A stretch of DNA of 64,000 nt, taken from Mediterranea sp. An20. GTDB taxonomy: Bacteria; Bacteroidota; Bacteroidia; Bacteroidales; Bacteroidaceae. The notes beneath the pieces were generated by a model. The model was not told the origin of the DNA. It worked only from the letters and a program-made list of their open reading frames with translations, and made no database searches. Position 1 is the first letter of the stretch, and each line of letters starts with the position of its first letter. Positions 1-7,657 of the stretch are shown piece after piece. The translations under genes were made by a program, and so were the position numbers. The stretch covers positions 1-64,000 of the forward strand of contig NZ_NFJV01000001.1 in the NCBI RefSeq assembly GCF_002160055.1, given 5' to 3'.

Positions 1-62
1 GGGAATAGCCCCACCCTAACCCACCCCCAGGCTGTCCGAAAACCTATCAGCTGCAATCATGC

Positions 63-144
63 TGTCATGGCGAGCGAAGTCGAGCCATCTCACTAAATCT
101 ACAGGAACGTGTCTTGAGATCCCTCGACTGCGCTCGGGATGACA
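63..144. repeat. Imperfect palindromic intergenic element
   Basis: Two 30-nt arms (63-92 and 115-144) are inverted copies matching at 25 of 30 positions, around a 22-nt centre. Each arm begins TGTCAT and carries GAGCG(A/C)AGTCGAG. The shape is that of a short non-coding palindromic repeat of the kind scattered between genes in Bacteroidetes. It codes for nothing and sits downstream of the sufE stop. Confidence 0.75.
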
Positions 145-176
145 GAATGATAGTGTTGGAAGAGTTCTCGGACAAT

Positions 177-253
177 CTCCCCCGAAGGGGAGGGAACAAG
201 CGAGCGGGGGCCAGATAAATGTGTGGGGCTACTCTCCCTCCCCTTCGGGGGAG
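177..253. repeat. Perfect 19-bp inverted repeat
   Basis: The arms 177-195 and 235-253 are perfect reverse complements (19 of 19) around a 39-nt centre. Each arm is itself a small hairpin (CCCC-GAA-GGGG type). The flanks carry CCCTAACCC/GGGTTAGGG-like sequence on both sides (about 12-30 and 254-300), so the whole left edge 1-293 looks like nested inverted repeats. This could be a MITE-like or REP-like element; no terminal target duplication was identified. Confidence 0.75.
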
Positions 254-293
254 GGTTAGGGAGGGGCCGTGGGTTGTGGGCTGTAGGTTAGGG

Positions 294-725
294 TTAGGGC
301 TGGGTTGACTGACTCATCTTGAACGCCAGCGCATACATCCGCATCTGCTTCACCATCGAGAGCAATCCGTTGCTGCGGGTGGGCGAAAGATGTTCGTGCA
401 AACCAATCTTATCAATGAAATAGAGGTCGGCGTTCAGAATCTCGTCCGGCGTATGGCCGGACAACACCTTGATGAGCAGGGCGATGATGCCTTTTACAAT
501 CAGGGCATCGCTCTCTGCCTGGAACTCCAGTTTGCCGTCCACCTCATCGGCCTGAAGCCATACGCGGCTCTGACAGCCTTCTATCAGGTTCTGGTCGGTT
601 TTATACTTCTCGTCCAAGGGAGCTTGTTCGTTTCCCAAATCTATCAACAGTTGATAGCGGTCCATCCAATCATCGAGATCGCTGAATTCGGCGATAACTT
701 CGTCTTGTGCTTCGTTTATAGTCAT
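294..725 (-). CDS. sufE: SufE-family sulfur acceptor protein
   Basis: Cytoplasmic partner of the cysteine desulfurase SufS: it takes persulfide sulfur from SufS and passes it on for iron-sulfur cluster assembly. The 143-aa protein is of normal family length. The acceptor cysteine is visible at residue 51 in NLIEGCQSRVW, the same place as in E. coli SufE. The C-terminal half has the family's helical region ending near SNGLLSMVKQMR. No other suf gene is in the window. The coding strand follows the M28 gene on the same strand with a 130-nt repeat-rich spacer, so it may be independently transcribed. Confidence 0.93.
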   Translation of the reverse strand: MTINEAQDEVIAEFSDLDDWMDRYQLLIDLGNEQAPLDEKYKTDQNLIEGCQSRVWLQADEVDGKLEFQAESDALIVKGIIALLIKVLSGHTPDEILNADLYFIDKIGLHEHLSPTRSNGLLSMVKQMRMYALAFKMSQSTQP

Positions 726-820
726 TTTAAAGAAGAATTAAAAATGAAGAAGGAAGAATTTTTGGAAGAAGAGAAAACGCGGCACAAGTTACCAGTGAGC
801 CATACGAATTCCTCACTCTT

Positions 821-860
821 CATTAATCATTAATCATTAACCATTAATCATTAACCATTA
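821..860. repeat. TTAATGR heptad array
   Basis: Tandem degenerate 7-bp units (CATTAAT/CATTAAC on the plus strand) fill this stretch and run into the stop codon of the minus-strand M28 gene at 858. Similar arrays occur near 39.5, 55.0 and 63.9 kb. Confidence 0.8.
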
Positions 861-1868
861 TTTTTCATTATACACCACCTCCATCACCGTCCGTCCCACA
901 GCATTGAGCGTGGCAGGGTCGATGATGTCCATGTTATCATCATGCGTATGCCAGAAGTCGCCGAAGCCCGTGTCGGACTGCGGGTCATAGTTGATGATGT
1001 CCACACACGGAATGCGCGCCAGGCTATAGACATAAACATGGTCGTCTGTCACCTCCGTACCGTCTTCTTTGGGGAAGAACGAGCTAAAACCCAGCCGGTG
1101 GGCTGCATCCCAGATTTTCTTGACCTGCGCCGAAGCCGTGCGTTGCGAGAACTGCTCACGGTAGAAAGTGGCTCCCCGGCCCCCTACCATATCGAGCAAG
1201 ATGCCAAAGCGTGCATTATAGCCCTGCACATGAGGCACCCGTGCCCAATACTGCGAACCGAGGCACCAGGTGTCGGGCTTGTATTCGCCGCGGTGGAAAG
1301 AAGGGATTCCATAATCTTCTGCATCAAAGAACACAATATCCACACCGATGGCCGGAGCCTGCTGCTGCATCTGGCGGGCGATTTCGAGCAAGACTCCCAC
1401 CCCGCTAGCCCCGTCGTTGGCACCGAGGATAGGCTCTTTCTGTTTCTTCCGGCTGCGCTCGGAGTCGGCGTAAGGGCGGCTGTCCCAGTGGGCGCAGAGC
1501 AACACACGCCGACGGCTGTCGGGGTTGAAGGCACCGATGATGTTGCGGGCTTTCAGCATGGTGTTATCGTAGGCCACCAAGTCGGTTTCCTGCACATAGA
1601 CCTTGGCACCGAACTGCTTCAGCTTGGCAATGAGATAATCGCCGCAGGCACGATGGGCAGCCGTATTGGGCACACGCGGACCGAAGTCGACCTGCTCTTT
1701 CACATAACGGTAGGCGCTGTCGGCATGAAAGACCGGCACCTCTACCGAAGGCTGCCCTGCGGCAGTCACCTCTTCGGCAGCTCCTGCCTGCTGACGCTTG
1801 TTGCCGCACGACACAATGGCTACGACCAGCATCAGGGCGGCAGCTATCAAAGGATAGTTTCGTTTCAT
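858..1868 (-). CDS. M28-fold lipoprotein, probable type II glutaminyl-peptide cyclotransferase
   Basis: A 336-aa secreted protein with a lipoprotein signal (Cys21 after AIVS). The M28 zinc-hydrolase fold is recognisable in order: CAHWDSRPYADSE, GANDGASGVGVLLEIAR, DIVFFDAEDYG and HTHDDNMDIID, which supply the metal ligands. These motifs resemble bacterial type II glutaminyl cyclases, which convert N-terminal Gln to pyroglutamate; in Bacteroidetes many exported proteins start with Gln after signal-peptide cleavage. An M28 aminopeptidase is the alternative. Family assignment is firm; cyclase activity is inferred. It lies 20 nt downstream of the LD-carboxypeptidase gene on the same strand, which suggests co-transcription. 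Confidence 0.8.
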   Translation of the reverse strand: MKRNYPLIAAALMLVVAIVSCGNKRQQAGAAEEVTAAGQPSVEVPVFHADSAYRYVKEQVDFGPRVPNTAAHRACGDYLIAKLKQFGAKVYVQETDLVAYDNTMLKARNIIGAFNPDSRRRVLLCAHWDSRPYADSERSRKKQKEPILGANDGASGVGVLLEIARQMQQQAPAIGVDIVFFDAEDYGIPSFHRGEYKPDTWCLGSQYWARVPHVQGYNARFGILLDMVGGRGATFYREQFSQRTASAQVKKIWDAAHRLGFSSFFPKEDGTEVTDDHVYVYSLARIPCVDIINYDPQSDTGFGDFWHTHDDNMDIIDPATLNAVGRTVMEVVYNEK

Positions 1869-1888
1869 AACGGTTACTTTTACTTTAT

Positions 1889-2815
1889 CTATTTAAAACT
1901 CAGTTTCACTTCTTTCTTTTCTACCTCCAGCACAACTTCAGCACCTTCGACCAGCGGCAGGTTATGAGTGACATGCCCCACGGGGAAGTTGAAGCAGACG
2001 GGATAAGCATAAGGACGGAGCACATCGGCCAGCGCCTCATAAAGCGGTTTGCCCAAGGAGCGGTTCTCTTCGTACTCCGTAAACTGCCCGATGATAAGCC
2101 CGCTGAGGCGCTCCAGCACCCCACCCAGCTTCAGGTTATACACCATGCGCTCCACGGCATGAGGACGTTCGCCCACATCTTCCAGAAACAAGACGGTATC
2201 TTCGGGCGGAATATCCCAGGGCGTGCCGCGCAGGCCATAGAACACCGACAGGTTGCCTCCGCGCAAGATGCCGCGGCACGAGCCCCGGCGGTTCAGTTCG
2301 TGTGCCGGACACGTATAGGTAAAGGTCTCCTGCCCCGACGGATAAAGTCCGAAGAGCACATCGTGCAAGGCCTGCATGGCAGGGTCGTCGTCAGGTTCCA
2401 CGGTGAGATGCCGCGCCATCGGGGCATGGAGCGAGGCGAAACCTTCGTGTTGGAGCACGTTGTGCAGGGCAGTGATGTCGCTGAAACCAATCAGCCACTT
2501 GGGGTGTTCGCGGAAACGGGTAAAGTCGAGATGCCCCACCAGATGCACGGCCCCATATCCGCCCCGGCTACACAGGATGGCACGCACTTGCGGGTCGTCG
2601 AGCGCAGCCTGCAAGTCGTGCAGGCGCTGTTCTACCGTGCCGGCATAGGTGCCGCATGCCCCTCCGGCGTGAGGAGCCAATACGGGGTTGAGCCCCCACG
2701 ACTGAAGCCGCCGGACAGCCCCGCGCAAGAAAGACTTGTCAATCTTTCCGGAGGGGGAGAGAATGAGCACACGGTCGCCTTCGCGCAGACGTGGCGGATA
2801 AATCAAACTGTTCAT
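1889..2815 (-). CDS. LD-carboxypeptidase, S66 family
   Basis: Predicted cytoplasmic murein tetrapeptide carboxypeptidase that removes the terminal D-Ala during peptidoglycan recycling (LdcA-type). The open frame extends upstream to 2962, but the family starts at MNSLIYPPRLREGDRV, so I place the start at 2815, giving 308 aa. The nucleophile Ser is in ILCSRGGYGAV; the conserved GGNLSVFYGLRGTP and the His of VGHVTHNLPLVEGAE near the C-terminus complete the Ser-Glu-His set expected for S66. A -7 box lies 19 nt upstream of the chosen start, which supports it. It appears to head a short operon with the M28 gene. Confidence 0.9.
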   Translation of the reverse strand: MNSLIYPPRLREGDRVLILSPSGKIDKSFLRGAVRRLQSWGLNPVLAPHAGGACGTYAGTVEQRLHDLQAALDDPQVRAILCSRGGYGAVHLVGHLDFTRFREHPKWLIGFSDITALHNVLQHEGFASLHAPMARHLTVEPDDDPAMQALHDVLFGLYPSGQETFTYTCPAHELNRRGSCRGILRGGNLSVFYGLRGTPWDIPPEDTVLFLEDVGERPHAVERMVYNLKLGGVLERLSGLIIGQFTEYEENRSLGKPLYEALADVLRPYAYPVCFNFPVGHVTHNLPLVEGAEVVLEVEKKEVKLSFK

Positions 2816-2833
2816 AAGGCAGAGTTTTGCCCG

Positions 2834-2841
2834 CAAAAATA
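2834..2841 (-). promoter_or_regulatory. -7 promoter box for LD-carboxypeptidase gene
   Basis: The minus strand reads TATTTTTG, matching the Bacteroides -7 consensus TAnnTTTG, 18 nt before the start codon at 2815. No good -33 TTTG was seen at the usual spacing. Confidence 0.45.
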
Positions 2842-2978
2842 CACAATTCATCAGAGATTTCCCGATAAAGCCGGTATTTTCTTGTATCGCCCAGGCAGGA
2901 AAAGACGAAAAAAAGCAAGCCCACGGAGGGCCGAAACCACAAAATACGCGCTTCCCCGGCAAAATTACGAGACAAAGT

Positions 2979-3009
2979 ATTGCTTTTCATTAAAAAATGT
3001 ATAACTTTG
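2979..3009 (+). promoter_or_regulatory. Promoter of acyl-CoA synthetase gene
   Basis: ATTG (2979-2982) and TAACTTTG (3002-3009) are spaced by 19 nt and fit the Bacteroides -33/-7 pattern with one mismatch in the -33 box. The start codon follows 27 nt after the -7 box. Confidence 0.6.
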
Positions 3010-3036
3010 TGACATCAACCCTAAAAGACTCTCACT

Positions 3037-4866
3037 ATGGCTCTACAGGAAATGACCGTGCTGGTGCACAGGCAAGCAGCAAAATACGGAGACAAGCCTG
3101 CCCTGAAGTACAAGGACTATGACACAGAGACCTGGATACCCGTCGGCTGGAACGAATTCGACCGCATCGTCCGCTTAGCAGCCAATGCGCTGGTTGCTTT
3201 AGAAGTAGAGGAGCAGGAGAACGTAGGCATCTTCTCGCAGAACAAGCCCGAATGCCTCTATACAGACTTTGCCGCCTTTGCCAACCGCGCCGTCACTATC
3301 CCGCTCTATGCCACCAGCTCGCCCCTGCAGGTGCAATACATCGTCAACGATGCCTGCATACGCTACCTGTTCATCGGCGAACAATTCCAGTACGATGCCG
3401 CCTTCTCGGTGTTCGGCTACTGCGAGACGCTGAAACAGATGATTATCTTCGACCGCTCTGTTCGCAAAGACCCGCGCGACCTGACTTCCCTCTATTGGGA
3501 CGAGTTTCTGGAGTTGGGCAAAGGGCTGCCCCACCAGGCGCTGGTGGATGAACGGACGGCCCGCGTAGACGAACATGACCTGATGAACATTCTCTACACC
3601 TCGGGCACCACCGGCGAGCCCAAGGGCGTCATGCTGCGCTACAGCAACTACAACGAGATTTTCCGCGTGCACGACGACCTGCTCAGCACCCTGACCGACC
3701 ACGACGTGTCTCTCAACTTCCTGCCCCTGACACATATCTTCGAAAAGGCATGGACTTACTTCTGCCTGCACCGGGGCACCTTGGTATGCGTCAACCTGCG
3801 TCCGGCCGAGGTGCAGCAATCCCTCCGCGAGGTGCGTCCCACGGTGATGTGCAGCGTGCCGCGCTTCTGGGAGAAAGTCTACCAGGGCGTGCACGAACGT
3901 ATCGCCAACGAAAGCCCGCTGCGACGCGCCTTGATGCTCAACGCCCTCAAGGTGGGACGAGAACACAACCTGGACTATGTGCGCCTGGGCAAGACACCGC
4001 CCCTGATGCTGCGGATGAAATATAAATTCTACGAAAAAACAATCTATGCCCTGCTGAAGAAAACCATCGGACTGGAGAACGGCAACTTCTTCCCGACGGC
4101 GGGCGCTGCCGTGTCCGACGAGATATGCGAGTTTGCCCACTCCGTCGGACTGAACATGATGGTGGGCTATGGACTGACAGAATCGACCGCCACGGTATCG
4201 CTCTACCATGTGCAGGATTTTGAAATAGGCTCTGTGGGCAACATCATACCCGGACTGGAAGTAAAAATCAACGAAAACAGCGAGATTCTGCTGCGCGGCA
4301 AAACCATTACCGACGGCTACTACAAGAAACCCCGCGCCACCGCCGAAGCCTTCGATGCCGACGGCTGGTTCCACACCGGCGATGCCGGCTACCTGCACGA
4401 CGGGCACCTCTACCTGACGGGGCGCATCAAGGAACTGTTCAAGACCTCCAACGGCAAATACATCTCTCCGCAAGCTCTGGAAACACGGCTCACCATCGAC
4501 CGCTACATCGACCAGATAGCCATCATCGCCGACAGGCGCAAGTTTGTCTCGGCGCTCATCGTGCCCGTCTATGAATACGTCAAGGAATATGCTGCCCGCA
4601 AGAACATCTCCTACAATTCCATGGAAGAGCTGCTGAAGCATCCCAAGATTCTGGCACTGTTCCAGGCACGCATCGACACCTTGCAGCAGCAGTTTGCCCA
4701 CTACGAACAGGTGAAACGCTTCGTCCTCCTGCCCCGCCCCTTCAGTATGGAACAGGGCGAGCTGACCAACACGCTGAAACTGCGCCGTGCGGTGGTGGCC
4801 GAACATTTCAAGGATGTGATAGACAAGATATATGAAGAGGCAGAAGCCGAGAAACACGTTTTCTGA
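3037..4866 (+). CDS. fadD: Long-chain fatty acid-CoA ligase (AMP-binding)
   Basis: Activates long-chain fatty acids to acyl-CoA through an acyl-adenylate. The 609-aa protein is a full-length member of the bubblegum/FACS branch of the ANL superfamily. The phosphate-binding P-loop is ILYTSGTTGEPKGVMLRYSN (about residues 186-205), the A5-like motif is MMVGYGLTESTATVS, and WFHTGDAGYLHDGHLYLTGRIKELFKTSNGKYISP carries the ATP/ribose-binding Asp and the hinge-lysine region. No signal peptide is seen; the enzyme should be cytoplasmic or membrane-associated. It is monocistronic: its own promoter precedes it and a strong shared terminator follows it. Substrate chain length cannot be read from the sequence. 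Confidence 0.92.
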   Translation: MALQEMTVLVHRQAAKYGDKPALKYKDYDTETWIPVGWNEFDRIVRLAANALVALEVEEQENVGIFSQNKPECLYTDFAAFANRAVTIPLYATSSPLQVQYIVNDACIRYLFIGEQFQYDAAFSVFGYCETLKQMIIFDRSVRKDPRDLTSLYWDEFLELGKGLPHQALVDERTARVDEHDLMNILYTSGTTGEPKGVMLRYSNYNEIFRVHDDLLSTLTDHDVSLNFLPLTHIFEKAWTYFCLHRGTLVCVNLRPAEVQQSLREVRPTVMCSVPRFWEKVYQGVHERIANESPLRRALMLNALKVGREHNLDYVRLGKTPPLMLRMKYKFYEKTIYALLKKTIGLENGNFFPTAGAAVSDEICEFAHSVGLNMMVGYGLTESTATVSLYHVQDFEIGSVGNIIPGLEVKINENSEILLRGKTITDGYYKKPRATAEAFDADGWFHTGDAGYLHDGHLYLTGRIKELFKTSNGKYISPQALETRLTIDRYIDQIAIIADRRKFVSALIVPVYEYVKEYAARKNISYNSMEELLKHPKILALFQARIDTLQQQFAHYEQVKRFVLLPRPFSMEQGELTNTLKLRRAVVAEHFKDVIDKIYEEAEAEKHVF

Positions 4867-4887
4867 CGGGCTCTCAGCCACACCCGC

Positions 4888-4929
4888 AAAAAAAGAGAAG
4901 GACCTCTGTGGAAGTCCTTCTCTTTTTTT
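4888..4929. terminator. Bidirectional terminator between fadD and rpsO
   Basis: A perfect 16-bp inverted repeat (4888-4903 and 4914-4929) around a 10-nt loop has an A-run on one side and a T-run on the other, so it ends in U-tracts on both strands. It separates convergent fadD and rpsO. Confidence 0.95.
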
Positions 4930-4952
4930 GTTCTCAGCAACAAGTAAACCGA

Positions 4953-5222
4953 TTACTTGCGCAAGCCCAATTCCTTGACAATGCTACGGTAGCGTTCGAT
5001 GTCGCGGTCCTTCAGGTAATCCAGCAGGGCGCGGCGCTTACCAACCAGCATCGTCAGAGCTCTTTCAGTGCTATAATCTTTTCTGTTGAGCTTCAGGTGC
5101 TCAGTCAGACGGGCAATACGGTAGGAAAACAAAGCAATCTGGGACTCAGCGGAACCAGTATCAGTGTTAGACTTTCCGTACTTGCTGAAGATTTCTTGCT
5201 TTTTAGCAGCGTCTAAATACAT
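4953..5222 (-). CDS. rpsO: 30S ribosomal protein S15
   Basis: An 89-aa protein with the full S15 signature, including TGSAESQIALFSYRIARLTEHLKLNRKDYSTERAL (not all shown contiguously in the family motif) and GKRRALLDYLKDRD. It binds 16S rRNA at the junction of helices 20, 21 and 22 and is an early assembly protein of the 30S platform. The gene stands alone here, not beside pnp as in many proteobacteria. A canonical promoter lies 43-73 nt upstream and a bidirectional terminator lies downstream. Confidence 0.98.
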   Translation of the reverse strand: MYLDAAKKQEIFSKYGKSNTDTGSAESQIALFSYRIARLTEHLKLNRKDYSTERALTMLVGKRRALLDYLKDRDIERYRSIVKELGLRK

Positions 5223-5264
5223 AGTTTTTAATGAATAAAGTGTTTATTATGTCTTTTCGGGGTG

Positions 5265-5295
5265 CAAAGATAAGCATTATCTTTTACATGGCAAA
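5265..5295 (-). promoter_or_regulatory. Consensus promoter of rpsO
   Basis: On the minus strand TTTG (5292-5295) is followed after exactly 19 nt by TATCTTTG (5265-5272), an exact match to the Bacteroides -33/-7 consensus. The leader to the ATG is about 35 nt and AT-rich. Confidence 0.88.
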
Positions 5296-5675
5296 GGAAG
5301 AGGAAGAAGAAAATTCCGGCCTCTGCCACAAAAAGCGTTTACCTTGCCGCACCCGGATGCTTCAGACGGCAGGCATGGAAACGGTCGTCTGCCAGCCCGG
5401 AGCTTCTCAGCCCTTTGCAGGAGGCCGGAGCACAGCGGTTGAGCCGACACGCCGGGACGCCCGTTCGCAAAGGCTTGGAAGCACGCTTCGAAGAGCTTGG
5501 AAACGCGCTCCAAAGGGCTTTCCGGCAAACGGTCAGGGGCACAGCCGCCAACGGCCTCCCAAAGGAAGTCCGGGCCATGTGCGCCCTCCGTCGGTACCGC
5601 AGACAGAGGGCGCACCAGATGACCCGGACATTCATTCACTTCAGCCGCCGGTTTCTGCCGGCACGTGCCACCGGT
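5296..5675. other. Intergenic region without a gene
   Basis: About 380 nt between the rpsO promoter and the 3' end of the susD gene. Open frames exist on both strands but have no recognisable domain, no start signals and protein-like composition is absent. The only structure seen is the pair of small hairpins at 5478-5512. Confidence 0.6.
5478..5512. repeat. Tandem hairpin element, copy 1
   Basis: GAAGCACGCTTC (5478-5489) is a 5-bp stem around AC; TGGA...TCCA (5498-5512) forms the second small hairpin. Their centres are about 22 bp apart. The core AGCACGCT recurs in four other spacers of this window. Confidence 0.6.
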
Positions 5676-7622
5676 TTAATAACCCGGATTCTGCACCATC
5701 TGCTTGTTCGTATTCACCTGGTTGTTGGGAATAGGCATCAGATAGTTGGCAGGCGAGATGAAGTTGCGCGGCTGGTTGATGGTAATTACCTGCAACAATT
5801 CCCCCTCGGTAGCACCGTCTATGTTCAGTCCCTGCTGGAGCGTGCCCATGTTCTCTTCAGCAATTTTCCACCGCCGCAGGTCCCAGAAGTTATGCCCTTC
5901 CATATACAACTCAATCATGCGTTCGCGCACGACAATGTCCATCAGTCTTCCGTCTGCCACAGCCGACTCATAATTGGCGATGGGGTGTTTGGCCTTTGCC
6001 CACGAAGTCAGCACGGACGGTATGCCGGCGCGCTCACGGATGGCGTTCAGTTTGTTCATGCCGTCTGCCACGTAGCTGCTTTCTCCATAGCCCACACAAG
6101 CTTCGGCATAGTTGAGGTACACCTCTCCCAGGCGGATGATGGGTTTGGGATAGTCTTGCGTAGGAGCCGATTCCGTAGCCGGAGCCTGATAGTCGGGTCG
6201 TACACCCTTCTTGTTCAGGTAGCCCGTCATGGAATAGTTGTTGGTACGTCCGCCCTTGCCACAGTTGCCATTTCTCGTAAAGTTGGTCAGCCAGCGCTGG
6301 TCGGAGCCGTTGGAGCGTTCATGGCTTTCCCAATAAGCGCCATTGGTCACCTGTTCCTGGTCGCCCGACACGATACGTGCGCTGCGGCATTCGTAATATC
6401 CGTTGTGGAAAGCCACCCAGGCGTAGAAGCGCGGTTCGCGCTGGTCGTGCAGTTTCAGGGTGACGCCTTCGCCCCGCGTGTCATTGTCCAGGACGCAGGT
6501 ACCATAGCGTCCTTCGTAGTCAAATGCCGGGTCTTCGTCAATGGGCAGGCCATTCTCCGTATAGAAACGCTCTACCATCTTCAGTGTGGTGCCGTATCCG
6601 GCTCCCCAGATAAGGAAGGGGCGTGACTTGCTCTGAATGCTGTATGCCGGTTCCGAACGCGTATTGGCCCACAGTACTTCAGAAGAATACTCATCGGTTA
6701 TGGTCAGGCGCAAGCGGCGTTGCACGGGGTCTTGCGGATAAGGAGCAGCCATGGAAGTGATGGTGCTTCCTTCGGCCGAGGTAAACAGCGAATATCCGTT
6801 GGCTTCTGCCAGGCTGATGGCCTCCAAGGCAGCATCTGCCGCTTCTTTGTATTTGTTCCGGTCAAATTCCTGCGAAATAAGATGCGTGCCGTCCGGATTG
6901 GTGAAAGAGCTGTAATATTCAGCATTGCCGTTGAACAGCGGCGAAGCTTTGTAGAGCAACACTCTGGAGCGCAAGGCCAGAGCGGCCACCGAGGTAGCAA
7001 GGCCGTAATCGCTGCCGGTGCGACGGGCAGGCAGGAGGGTAGACAGGCGCTTGAACTCGCCGGCAATCCAGTCGGCACACTCATCGTAGGTGGAACGCGC
7101 CAGATACTCGTGGGCCGGCGTCGTGGTGGATGTCAGTTCCTTCACCAGGATGATGGGCCCGTAGTGCTGCATCAGCACCATGTGGTAGTAGGCAATCAGG
7201 AAGTCGGCCTGGTTGACATAAGAATCAATGGTGGCCTGCGTGATGCCCGGCACAGAGCTGATATGCTGCTTCAGCAGATAGCACTGCCGGATGCCGGTGT
7301 ACATGTTGTTGTATATTTCCTCTACGTTTCCGCGGTTGGAGGCGGTATATCCTCCCTGGAAGTAGAGCTGGGTGGGTTCGCCGCCGAAGCAGCTCACAAT
7401 CTCGTCACAAGCCGTACTGATGCTGGTATGGGTATTTTCCGACTGTGGCAGGTAGGAATAGCAGCTGTACAAATAACGCAGCGCCGCTTCGGTCGACTCG
7501 AAAGCATCTTCTTCCGTAGCTGTTTCGTTGGGCACAATATCAAGGTAGCTGCAAGAAGAGACTACATGGCAGGCAAACATGCCTAAAATCAGATATTGAA
7601 ATAACTTGAATAACTTGTTCAT
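5676..7622 (-). CDS. SusD/RagB-family outer-membrane lipoprotein
   Basis: Surface glycan- or peptide-binding lipoprotein that caps a SusC-type TonB-dependent transporter. The 648-aa protein has a lipoprotein signal with Cys24 after VVSS, an N-terminal SusD-like helical region (TEEDAFESTEAALRYLYSCYSYL) and the C-terminal RagB/SusD domain ending LMPIPNNQVNTNKQMVQNPGY, which is typical of the family. It lies 35 nt downstream of susC on the same strand, so the two form one unit. The ligand cannot be inferred: no glycosidase, peptidase or regulator is adjacent. Confidence 0.95.
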   Translation of the reverse strand: MNKLFKLFQYLILGMFACHVVSSCSYLDIVPNETATEEDAFESTEAALRYLYSCYSYLPQSENTHTSISTACDEIVSCFGGEPTQLYFQGGYTASNRGNVEEIYNNMYTGIRQCYLLKQHISSVPGITQATIDSYVNQADFLIAYYHMVLMQHYGPIILVKELTSTTTPAHEYLARSTYDECADWIAGEFKRLSTLLPARRTGSDYGLATSVAALALRSRVLLYKASPLFNGNAEYYSSFTNPDGTHLISQEFDRNKYKEAADAALEAISLAEANGYSLFTSAEGSTITSMAAPYPQDPVQRRLRLTITDEYSSEVLWANTRSEPAYSIQSKSRPFLIWGAGYGTTLKMVERFYTENGLPIDEDPAFDYEGRYGTCVLDNDTRGEGVTLKLHDQREPRFYAWVAFHNGYYECRSARIVSGDQEQVTNGAYWESHERSNGSDQRWLTNFTRNGNCGKGGRTNNYSMTGYLNKKGVRPDYQAPATESAPTQDYPKPIIRLGEVYLNYAEACVGYGESSYVADGMNKLNAIRERAGIPSVLTSWAKAKHPIANYESAVADGRLMDIVVRERMIELYMEGHNFWDLRRWKIAEENMGTLQQGLNIDGATEGELLQVITINQPRNFISPANYLMPIPNNQVNTNKQMVQNPGY

Positions 7623-7657
7623 AAGATATATATATAATATGTGTAATGGAGAATGGG

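Noticed and set aside
5277..5639. Possible small gene upstream of rpsO on the minus strand
   Set aside because: The frame overlaps the rpsO promoter, contains the paired hairpins and has Arg/Pro/Cys-rich composition with no domain or promoter of its own.
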